Of a DNA stretch of 64,000 nt, positions 45,368-53,439 are shown in pieces (the stretch's first letter is position 1; each line of letters begins with the position of its first letter). The stretch lies in the NCBI GenBank assembly GCA_006247105.1, contig CM016925.1, positions 2,480,001 through 2,544,000 on the forward strand. Reading direction: 5' to 3'. The notes beneath the pieces are model-generated. The model worked only from the letters and a program-made list of their open reading frames with translations, searched no databases and was not told the origin of the DNA. This DNA comes from Giardia muris. Lineage: Eukaryota > Fornicata > Diplomonadida > Hexamitidae. Position numbers and translations under genes: made by a program.

Positions 45368-46342
45368 TCAGGTAGTGACGTCATCGAGGTCATCTGTAGT
45401 AAGGGTTGGCTTTAATAAGGCTATACGTGAAGCTGCACCACCAACGGCAACGATCCCACTTTTGGAGGTGGAGACTGCAAAGACTTCCTTTCCGACGTGA
45501 AGGGTGTTAGACTCATGGAACTTGAGGACTTTGGAGAGTTCGTAAGCCATTATGGTATCTCGTTCCGTCCCATAAAGGACAAAGGAAGAATCATCAAAAC
45601 TTAGGAAGGTGGAACCTAACAAATGGTTAGTGTTCTCATGCTTATCGAAGGCCAGAACATTAGTAAGCTTCAGCTTTCCATTAGCGTCCTTGATCCTGTA
45701 TAAAAAGCCACCCTTCCCTATATTAGAGGAGACCACATACTTACTGTTAGGAGAGACTGACAAGCAAGAGACTGGGCTGGGGGTGATGACGCTATTCAAA
45801 CAGATGCCTGCTATTGGGTCCCATAGCCTAATTGAACCATCAATTCCACCACTTAACAATAGCATGTTATTATAGCCGTGAATAGACGAGTCTGGTGGGA
45901 TAGCGCAGGTCAAAATGGGGCCGGAATGCGTCCTCATCGTCGAAATGCACCTCCCGCTGCGTATGTCATGACACTTGAGAGTCTCATCTGCAGAAGCCGT
46001 GACTAAATAATCTCCGTGTAAATGACAACTTGTTATGGAAGAGGCGTGCTCCTTGAATGTCAATATTGACTTCTTCTTCTCAATGCTCCAGAGGGTAACG
46101 AAGTCATCACCTCCAGTCGCTACATACGTTGTATTACACGTAATGGCATTGAGTCCACGTGTATGCTGACCAGTTAATCTCCCTAGAAATCGTGGCTTCT
46201 CAGCCAAGTGTAGGTTATAAATCGCCGCGGTCCCATCGACGGAGGCAGAATACATCAACGTCCCCGTGGGGGAGAAACAGATGCTCGTGACCGCCCCTCT
46301 ATGAGGCGTCAACAGGTATTGCTGTCGCAATGATAATCGCAT
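45368..46342 (-). CDS. WD40-repeat protein, WDR5-like
   Basis: 324 residues from the ATG at 46342 (MRLSLRQQYLL); the frame is open to 46435 but the extra residues are not part of the propeller. Seven blades are present, with LTPHRGAVTSICFSP, TYVATGGDDFVTLWS, HLHGDYLVTASADETLKCHDI and LLSGGIDGSIRLWDP. The spacing and the TASADETLKxxDxxSGRC blade are similar to WDR5/Swd3, a histone methyltransferase core subunit. WD40 proteins are hard to separate by eye, so it may equally be another scaffold. Confidence 0.75.
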   Translation of the reverse strand: MRLSLRQQYLLTPHRGAVTSICFSPTGTLMYSASVDGTAAIYNLHLAEKPRFLGRLTGQHTRGLNAITCNTTYVATGGDDFVTLWSIEKKKSILTFKEHASSITSCHLHGDYLVTASADETLKCHDIRSGRCISTMRTHSGPILTCAIPPDSSIHGYNNMLLLSGGIDGSIRLWDPIAGICLNSVITPSPVSCLSVSPNSKYVVSSNIGKGGFLYRIKDANGKLKLTNVLAFDKHENTNHLLGSTFLSFDDSSFVLYGTERDTIMAYELSKVLKFHESNTLHVGKEVFAVSTSKSGIVAVGGAASRIALLKPTLTTDDLDDVTT

Positions 46343-46460
46343 CTTCCCCTTCTTTAGGCTTATACTTATAGCTAATAACTGGAAGTATCTGAATCCATGT
46401 AATTGATTAAGAGGCCCTATGCAGCTAGAAATCAAAACATAGAGTTAGACCCAAGTACTC

Positions 46461-46760
46461 ATGAAGATGCTTTGGGATGACGTTACTATTGATACCCTTC
46501 TTACCCTTCTCAACTCTGATGACCTAGAAGCTCTTCGTAATGTCTTACATGAGACTTCCATCAAAGCCATCAATCCCTCTTTCTCACCTCCTGTCGATCC
46601 TATAGAGAATTTCACGACGTTTACTGTCGTCACTACGATCTCTACAACCATGCCGACCGTCATTGCCACCATCCCACCAGAAATGCCTCTTTTCGATGAG
46701 GTCTTACCACCTCCTACTCGTCCCAAGATCCCTGGTTTAAGAAGAGTCACTCTACGATGA
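46461..46760 (+). CDS. small hypothetical protein
   Basis: 99 residues (or 97 from the second Met). The first 35 residues form an amphipathic helix (WDDVTIDTLLTLLNSDDLEAL); then comes a Thr/Pro-rich middle and a basic end (RPKIPGLRRVTLR). It fits the gap between the WD40 and proteasome genes, ending 28 bp before the latter. The composition looks like a real protein, and the antisense frame at the same place looks like a shadow. No homologue is recognised. Confidence 0.5.
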   Translation: MKMLWDDVTIDTLLTLLNSDDLEALRNVLHETSIKAINPSFSPPVDPIENFTTFTVVTTISTTMPTVIATIPPEMPLFDEVLPPPTRPKIPGLRRVTLR

Positions 46761-46788
46761 ACTTCCCCTTCACTCTCTAAATATATAA

Positions 46789-47412
46789 ATGGGTAACATT
46801 TGGGAGTATAACGGCTCGGCGTTAGTCGCGGTTCGCGGGCGTGATTGCGTCGCCATTGCGGCGGATAAGCGCCTGGGCTGCGGCTACCAAACCCTGACGG
46901 CCGGGCGCGAGGAACGCGTCTTTCAACTCGCCCCCCATTGTCTTCTTGGACTTGCTGGGTTACAAACAGATGTGTTAACCACATATCGTCAATACCGCAT
47001 GAAGGCGAACCTCTACGCGATGCAGGAGGACCGGCCGATCCGCCCACGCGCACTCGCTCGGATGATCTCTCACGCTCTGTATAGTAGAAGATTTGGACCC
47101 TATTTCATCACCCCCATCATCGCCGGGTTTGAGGAGGATGGCTCCCCTTACCTTGCCTCGATGGACTCGATTGGTTGCCTTGATGATGAGGTTGACTTCC
47201 AACTCGGTGGGACCGCACACGACTTCCTTCTAGGGCCTTGCGAAACCCTTATCAGGGCTGAGATGTCAGAAGCGGAAATCCTCAGTGCTCTCGAGACCAT
47301 CATTAGGTCCGCGACAAACCGTGACGCCTATTCCGGCTGGGGTGCCCACGTGGTTATACTCCGTCGTGATGGCTCGGTCGCAGATATCCCAATCGCAACC
47401 CGTTCCGATTAA
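46789..47412 (+). CDS. PSMB3: 20S proteasome subunit beta-3
   Basis: 207 residues, the usual size. The N-terminus [30 protein letters not shown] matches beta-3 across residues 1-30 ([17 protein letters not shown]). Later come [38 protein letters not shown] and [13 protein letters not shown]. Beta-3 has no catalytic N-terminal Thr and is a structural subunit of the core particle. An AGTGAAT poly(A) motif lies 57 nt past the stop and overlaps the ATG of the following gene. Confidence 0.95.
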   Translation: MGNIWEYNGSALVAVRGRDCVAIAADKRLGCGYQTLTAGREERVFQLAPHCLLGLAGLQTDVLTTYRQYRMKANLYAMQEDRPIRPRALARMISHALYSRRFGPYFITPIIAGFEEDGSPYLASMDSIGCLDDEVDFQLGGTAHDFLLGPCETLIRAEMSEAEILSALETIIRSATNRDAYSGWGAHVVILRRDGSVADIPIATRSD

Positions 47413-47473
47413 ATGTCCCTCCTTCTAGCTCTCGATGATCCCTTGGAGAACAATATGAGTGGAATAAAAGTGA

Positions 47474-49390
47474 ATGGGCGATCTACTCGAAGCCGTCCAA
47501 TCGAAGGACCTCGGGATGGTGCGTAGGTCCTTACGTGACGTCGGGAAGACTGACGATTTGGGTAGAACGGCACTGATGATGGCTGTTTTGTCACACTTCC
47601 AAGATGCTATCCCCATCCTCCTCCCTTTCGAGGCACGCATGAGCGATAAGAATGGACTCACTGCTCTCATGCATGCAGCCCGTCAGGGGAATGTGCCATT
47701 TGTCAAAGAGCTTCTATGCGAGGCTGGAATGGCAACCGCAGAAGATTACGATCAGCTTCCAAAGGGAACCACGGCACTGATGATGGCCGCCAGAGGAGGC
47801 TTGAATATGATCGTCGAGCAGCTACTTCCCTACGAATGTGGACTTAAGGACTCAAAGGGCCATGACGCACTCTGGTATGCCGTGAACTGTCCCCGTCTAG
47901 AGAATGATCAATGGCTACCACGTGACTACTCTGCGGTTATTGAATTACTAGGGGGTAGCACTGGAATGGAGCCTGCTTCTCGCCAAGACCCTCCTCCTGT
48001 TCCCCCTAACGTCCAGAGCATGCTAGAGGCCTTAACTCCCGCAAAAGTTGGTGATCAGCAGCAAGCATGGAACAAGGAGTCTCCATCGAAGGAGACAATC
48101 GCCACTAGAGTGCCCAACTCCACGGCCCATGAACTCTGTGATAATCGTCAGAAACGAGGCCAGGAATATTGTATGGAGGCCAAGAATGCTTCCGAAAGGA
48201 GACCAACCCGTACGCGGTATACGGCAGAACATTATGACTGTCTCAATAGCGTCAAGGTGTGCATGGAAGAACAAGATGAAAAGCAGGACTCTCGCCAAGA
48301 AATGAGCTTCATGTATATCACGACTCCTGGACGGCCTACATCCGGAATCTCAGTCCCGATTATAGTACGCTCACAGAACTCTCGGTACAATGAATGTGCC
48401 AGAATGTATGTTAGAAAAGAAGCTGAGAAGCATAGCGTCGAAAATACCAGTCTCCCCGACACATCGGAGAGAAATTCACATACAACAAGTATTTCATTTC
48501 AGTCCCCACAGGTTCAACGATCGGAATCTTATTTCATACGAAATCGAACATCCCCCAACCGTCTTCTGGAAAGCCCTCACGCAACTCCAGTGGATCGGGG
48601 ACAAAGATATGCACGTTATAATCCCCTGACGAGCGAAGAATCTTCGGACAACAGTCCGTATCAACAGAATCCGATGGCTGTCACGACAAGCCCATATCCG
48701 AAGAAGAACGGAGATAGGGTGGATATCTCTCCCAATGGGCGGGTTAAGTGGGAAGGCAGAACTCAGGTACCTCACGTTGAAACAGATCTGGGATCAGCAA
48801 ACTATCATGATCGATCTGAGACACGGAAGGGACGTATGGATCAGGCTAAAGAGGATCTTTCCCCCCACATCTGTCTTGAAGGTGAGAAACAACGGAACAA
48901 AGCTCGTATTGATCAGTTTTCTGCAGGGGTTAGGCCTCATCAAGAGCCACCTTCCTCTTTCAAGAGTACGCGCACTGAAGCAGAACAGAATCCTCTCCAG
49001 GCGAATCAAGAAATCAACCTCCTCAAACAGCAACTCCAGAAGGCCAACGAAGAGACAAAGAAGTATCGGGAAATGTATGAGACCTTGAATTGGAGAGCAC
49101 GGGAGGCCGAGAAGAGCCTTACTGATGCAAGGAAAGAAGTCTCCTCTCTCAAACAACAGCTAAAGAAGTGTCAGGAGTTGAACAGAAGCCTTCGGAAGAA
49201 TTCAAAGCAGAGAACCGAAGAACCTGAGGCGATGGTAATTTGTGTTGTCTGCCTCACAAATCAGAAGGATACGCTACTCCAGCCCTGCAACCATCTCTGT
49301 GTCTGTTCCGGCTGTGTAAGACAGATTATGCATCGAGGATGCCCGATCTGTGGTGCTTCTATCGAAAGGATTGTCAGGGTGTACTTCTAA
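47474..49390 (+). CDS. ankyrin / coiled-coil / RING-finger protein, intact
   Basis: 638 residues. Residues 1-160 hold four to five ankyrin repeats (TALMMAVLSHF, TALMHAARQGN, TALMMAARGGL, DALWYAVNCP). Residues 190-500 are a polar, Ser/Arg/Glu-rich linker. Residues 510-600 are a coiled coil (EINLLKQQLQKANEET). The last 45 residues form a C3HC4 RING: CVVC, PCNHLCVCSGC and CPIC. The RING predicts E3 ubiquitin ligase activity or dimerisation, and the ankyrins would choose the client. The start follows AAAAGTG. A decayed relative lies 1 kb downstream at 50428-51615. Confidence 0.85.
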   Translation: MGDLLEAVQSKDLGMVRRSLRDVGKTDDLGRTALMMAVLSHFQDAIPILLPFEARMSDKNGLTALMHAARQGNVPFVKELLCEAGMATAEDYDQLPKGTTALMMAARGGLNMIVEQLLPYECGLKDSKGHDALWYAVNCPRLENDQWLPRDYSAVIELLGGSTGMEPASRQDPPPVPPNVQSMLEALTPAKVGDQQQAWNKESPSKETIATRVPNSTAHELCDNRQKRGQEYCMEAKNASERRPTRTRYTAEHYDCLNSVKVCMEEQDEKQDSRQEMSFMYITTPGRPTSGISVPIIVRSQNSRYNECARMYVRKEAEKHSVENTSLPDTSERNSHTTSISFQSPQVQRSESYFIRNRTSPNRLLESPHATPVDRGQRYARYNPLTSEESSDNSPYQQNPMAVTTSPYPKKNGDRVDISPNGRVKWEGRTQVPHVETDLGSANYHDRSETRKGRMDQAKEDLSPHICLEGEKQRNKARIDQFSAGVRPHQEPPSSFKSTRTEAEQNPLQANQEINLLKQQLQKANEETKKYREMYETLNWRAREAEKSLTDARKEVSSLKQQLKKCQELNRSLRKNSKQRTEEPEAMVICVVCLTNQKDTLLQPCNHLCVCSGCVRQIMHRGCPICGASIERIVRVYF

Positions 49391-50427
49391 AACCCAAGGG
49401 CATTTTCACCCGCGCCAGATATTCCTCAGTCGTCCCGGTTCTTCGAAGGATCGATGGATGGCATCAATATCCCATCGGTCAGCAAGTGACATGGATAAAG
49501 GGCGTATTCCTGGATCGCGGACGTCCCCAGCTCCGATCCGATGGCTGGAGTTCACCAGGTCCAGGTGACATCAGGGGGAGAGGCTCTCTGTATTGCACAG
49601 ACAGAGCTTGGATGCCCATCCTGGATTTCTGCTGCCTTCTGAACGTTGGAGACCAGGAGCCGCAGAGTTGTGGGGCTCTGGGGACTTGCGCGAAGTTCGA
49701 CATCAACTGCAAGACAGATAAGGCCTGAGGATCGGGAGCACGGAGATCCCGCAGAGAGCGTCCCCATCAACGGGGAGTGCAAAGCGAAGACCAATGGATC
49801 TGTGACCGCGGCGGGGTGCACGAATGACCCAGTATCAACCTTGATAGTACTTCAGCAAGGTAGGGAGAGGGCCGGTCCTCTCAGGAGAGTCTTCTCAAGC
49901 TCCAGAAGGCAGTAGCAACAGTGCCCGCTCTCTGCAGCTCAAGCTGCGGGATGTGCAGGGGAGCCATCCTCTTCTGGACTGCCAAGTGAATGGCATCACC
50001 TCTGCAGGCCTTGGGGGATGGTTCGAGCCCTCTCCCCTCAGGGGGGCAATTGGAGCAAAGCCACGACGACGCCTGCACTGGGGAAGAGTATTGGAGAACG
50101 TTGCAGTCCCTGGAGCCGTGTGGGGGAGAGTTAGGGGTCAGAAGGCTCATTGGAGATCTGGCCTTTGCACATCCTTCAGGAAGGCGCACAGACCGACCGG
50201 ACGGGCCTCCCTCTCCCGGGGTGGGTGGATCGCCGGAGCCTCTGAGGTCTTGTAGTCTGCTGGGCTCATGGACCAGGGGGTGCTGGGGACGTCCAGGGCA
50301 TTGAGGAGGTTCTGGTTGGAGGTGGGGGATCGAAGAAGAAGAGGAGTACCACAACCTCCAGAAGTGTCGGAGAGCTGAGGAGGAGGGGGTCCTCAGTCTG
50401 ATGAGGGTCGATGCTTAATGTTCAAAA
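49391..50427. other. gene-poor, G+C-rich stretch with gene remnants
   Basis: About 1 kb without an intact gene, visibly richer in G and C than the sequence to the left. Open frames on both strands are short and of skewed composition (Arg/Ser/Pro-rich shadows). One VSP-like scrap is recognisable at 49754-49828. A neighbouring frame at 49669-49728 carries Cys spaced as in VSPs (SCGALGTCAKFDINC). Near 50330 a short Glu-rich reading (EEEEYHNLQKC) might be a coiled-coil remnant. I see no tRNA, repeat array or transposase. Confidence 0.5.
49754..49828 (+). pseudogene. VSP gene fragment
   Basis: On the + strand one frame reads SVPINGECKAKTNGSVTAAGC, close to the recurring VSP motif seen in the damaged VSP genes of this window (NVPINGNCAAV, FVPINGECLLV, SVPLDGTCTPL). 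There is no signal peptide, start or anchor around it. It is therefore a short relic of a VSP, opposite in strand to the two VSP pseudogenes downstream. Confidence 0.55.
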
Positions 50428-51615
50428 ATGCCCGAGACGGAGTTGATGAGGGCAGCCAGGAATGGAGACCTCGAGGGCGTGGATGACAATCTCCATGAGG
50501 TCGGGAAGCAGGACGAAGATGGCAGAACGGCCCTGATGGAGGCCGCAATGAGTGGCCGCGCCAACTGTATCCCCCTCTTAGAGAAGGAGATCGGAATGTA
50601 GGACAACGATGGATCGACCGCATTGATGTATGCCGCCTTCAATGGAAAGACAGACTGCGTTCGCCTCCTCCTTTCAGAGGCGGGAAAGCAGACGACGAAG
50701 GGATGGAAGGACTTTCCCCCCGGAATGTCGGCTCTCATGATAGCAGCCCATCGGAACCGCCCTGAAATTGTCCAGCTTCTTCTTCTCTACGAGGAGGGCT
50801 TGGAAGACTCTGAGGGGCACACAGCTCATTGGCATGCTTACAATGGTTCATGGGGAAGAGATTACTCCCAAGTCCGCCAGCTCCTCGAGAAAGAGGGATC
50901 AGAACGCATCCCTCCCCCGAAGGAACCACTACTGCTTCTGATGTCTGCAGTGGCCGGGGACGTCGGGGGAGTCAGGAACACTACACCTGGGCATCGAGGC
51001 TCATGGGATGCAGCTCTGATGATGGCCGCCTCTCACGGACGCCCCCCATCTGTCCCCCTACTCCTCCCACTCGAGGGGACTGTTCAACAACCGGAAGGAG
51101 ACGGCCCTTCTGCTTGCACTCCAGGAGGGCCGGGTCGAGTGCAAGACTCCTGGCGGACGAGGCGGCAGTCCACGAAGGGGACGGAAGAATGCACATCGAG
51201 GGGATCCGAGAGCTTGTTCGGGAGTGGCCTGACTCACTCTTCAAGGACGTATCGAGCAGTTGCAGATGCCCTGGAGGAGGCGGTCATGCGGAAGGTACGG
51301 GAGAGGCTGGAGATGCTCAGCCCGCACCACATCCTTGCCCTCCTGTCCCCGATCGAGCAGTCGGAGGCCCGGGAGCTCGGAGAGATGGTCTGGTCGGCAC
51401 TCTTCTGCGAGCCCGGAGCACTGGACGACGCCTTCTGTGAGGACGAGATGATTGATAGGTGCGTCGTCTGCCTCTCACGCCAGAAGGACGCGGTCATCCT
51501 TCCCTGCCGGCACCTCGTCGTCTGTGCGGACCGGATCGAGCACTGCTGTCCGTACTGCCGGGGGAAGGCCGACGAGGCCCTTGTCGTCGAGTATCCTGAG
51601 TGGCCGGATGTGTAG
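50428..51615 (+). pseudogene. decayed ankyrin-RING paralogue
   Basis: Starts like a true gene (TTCAAAAATG, then MPETELMRAARNGDL) and follows the intact gene at 47474 repeat by repeat. An in-frame TAG at 50599-50601 falls where a Gln codon is expected (EIGM-stop-DNDGSTALM). Downstream, coherent ankyrin sequence jumps frame near 51076 (to GLFNNRKETALLLAL), near 51142 (to ARLLADEAAVHEGDG) and near 51245 (back to AVADALEEAVMRK), so there are at least three frameshifts. The terminal RING (CVVC, PCRHLVVC, CCPYC) has Arg where the sixth zinc ligand should be (CADR). It is a decayed duplicate with no likely full-length product. Readthrough or sequence error is less likely given four independent breaks. 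Confidence 0.82.
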
Positions 51616-51693
51616 CCATACGACTCCCTCTCCGTCCATCCAGATGAGCTGGAGGTCTGTGGTGAGCTCGATGCCACCTCTCGCTCCAGATCT

Positions 51694-51845
51694 CCCCTTC
51701 ACCATTCACTCACTTCCCCCTGCATCCGAACCACCAACCGAGGAAGCCCCCGAGACCCCCCAGGACCAGAAGGACGGCGATGACGATCCCCGCAATGGCA
51801 CCCCCAGAGAGCCCCGAGGAGCTGGAGGAGGGGGGAGAGGGGCAG
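51694..51845. repeat. VSP 3'-end direct repeat, copy 1
   Basis: About 150 bp nearly identical to 53288-53439, covering the VSP membrane anchor, CRGK tail, stop codon and about 15 bp downstream. Only scattered substitutions separate the two copies, mainly in one stretch near 51750-51772. Such conserved ends can guide recombination between VSP genes. Confidence 0.8.
51704..51710 (-). terminator. poly(A) signal overlapping VSP stop codon
   Basis: On the reverse strand the stop region reads TGAGTGAAT: the A of the TGA stop is the first base of AGTGAAT, the Giardia AGTRAAY signal. The same arrangement occurs at the other VSP end (53298-53304). Confidence 0.65.
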
Positions 51846-53278
51846 GTCCCATTGAAGGATGACCCGTCCCAGCAGGTCGTGCAGGCCGTCGTGTTGCATC
51901 CCGTGCAGCCCGAGTGGTAGATCGAGCACGCCTTGCAGTCGGGGGTGGCAGAAGCATTGGTGTTGGCGTTGTAGTACCCGAAGCCGCAGGACGTGCAGGT
52001 GACGGCACCGCTCGAGGAGGAGCAGGCTCCGCACCCCGGGACCTTCGAGGCGCAGGAGACGAGGACGTTGTTGTCGAGGTAGAGGCCTGAGGTGGTATTG
52101 ACAGCTGTGCAGACCCCATTGGAGGCCGTGGTGCAGGCGCTCTTCCCGACCTCCGTGGAGGCGTTGTAGCAGCCCCCGTTGAGGAGGAAGAAGTTAGTGG
52201 TCGAGGACCCGGTCACGTCCTGGCACTTCCCGCACCTCGTGGAGGACGCATCGAGGGCGCTTCCGTCCTCCTTCTGGCAGATCTGGGTCGCCCTCGTCAC
52301 GTTCGTCGAGGCGACCAGAAGGCATTCTCCGTTGATCGGGACGAAGCCCGGCTTGCACTCGGAGCAGACCGTCGTGTTCCCGACCAGGAACTGCTTCTCC
52401 TTCGCACAGACGCCCAGCTCGGCGGCCTTGAAGGTCGAGTAGCATCCCTCGAGGTAGGGGACGTATCCATTGAGGCAGGACGTGCAGGTGCCGGAGGAGT
52501 CGGTGCAGACCTTCTTGGTGGTCTCGTTTGCAGGAACACACCCCCCGTCGATCGGGGCCTGATCAGTCGGACACTCGGTGCAGACGAGCCCCGGACCGAG
52601 GTTGGTGCAGGAGGTGCAGTTCTTGGGACAGGAGTCGCAGGACGTGATGGCAAGGGAGGAGTTGTAGGTCGGGCCGAAGGAGGGGAGGCAGGCCTTGCAG
52701 ATCTTCTCGTCCTTGTCGCACGTCTTGCAGTTCTGGATGGTACAGGCCTTGCAGGTCGAGTCAACAAGGCCGAAGCCGGGGCTGCAGGCGGAGCAGGTGT
52801 TCTCAGCACTCACCTGGGCACAGTTGGAGCACTTGGTGGTGTCACTGCATGTCTCGCAGCTCCCGTCGGTCTTGGGGAGGTAGTCCTTGGCACAGGAGGT
52901 GCAGGTGACGGATGACTCGTAGGTGCAGGTCTCGCAGTTCGCCTTCCCGTTCGTGCTGTCACTGCAGAGGTAGAGGATGTCACTCATGACGAAGGTGACC
53001 GCGTCCTTGTCCGGGGCAGCTGTGCACTTCCCCCCGGCGGCCGTCTTGCAGAGCTTGTTCCCGGGAGAGGTGTCCGTCTTGTAGCACCCCCCGTTGAAGA
53101 GGAAGAGGGTCCCGGACGTCCCACACGACTCACACGTGCCATCGGCAGTCGACTTCTGAGTACAGTCATTGCCTGGAGTCCCACACACCCCATCGATCGG
53201 GGCCTCCGACTCAGTCGAACACTTCTTGCAGAACTCTCCATCAACCCCCGGGATGGTGAAGGTCGAACCACCCCCGTC
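51710..53278 (-). pseudogene. 5'-truncated variant surface protein gene
   Basis: An open frame of about 520 codons encodes a VSP body: dozens of CxxC motifs, repeated FLLNGGCY modules, then a Ser-rich stem, GGAIAGIVIAVLLVLGG membrane anchor and CRGK tail. The frame is preceded by TGA at 53279-53281, and no ATG lies before the cysteine-rich part. The first possible codon sometimes used by gene finders is a GTG at 53186-53188, in the middle of a Cys module. There is no signal peptide. The 5' break lies 25 bp from the stop of the upstream VSP, so the gene looks truncated by recombination at that 3' end. VSPs form the variable surface coat; this copy probably serves only as a donor, if at all. 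Confidence 0.8.
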
Positions 53279-53287
53279 TCATCCTCC

Positions 53288-53439
53288 CCCCTTCACCATT
53301 CACTCACTTCCCCCTGCATCCGAACCACCAACCGAGGAAGCCCCCGAGGCCTCCCAGCACCAGCAGGACGGCGATGACGATCCCCGCAATGGCACCCCCA
53401 GAGAGCCCCGAGGAGCTGGAGGAGGGGGGAGGGGGGCAG
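53288..53439. repeat. VSP 3'-end direct repeat, copy 2
   Basis: Second copy of the approximately 150-bp VSP 3' end at 51694-51845, in the same orientation. It covers the Ser-rich stem end, membrane anchor, CRGK tail, stop and immediate downstream sequence. Confidence 0.8.
53298..53304 (-). terminator. poly(A) signal overlapping VSP stop codon
   Basis: Reverse-strand TGAGTGAAT, with AGTGAAT starting at the last base of the TGA stop, identical to the other VSP end in the window. Confidence 0.65.

Noticed and set aside
46445..47053. 202-codon open frame on - strand
   Set aside because: Overlaps the proteasome beta-3 gene and the small ORF antisense; skewed Arg/Gly/Val composition.
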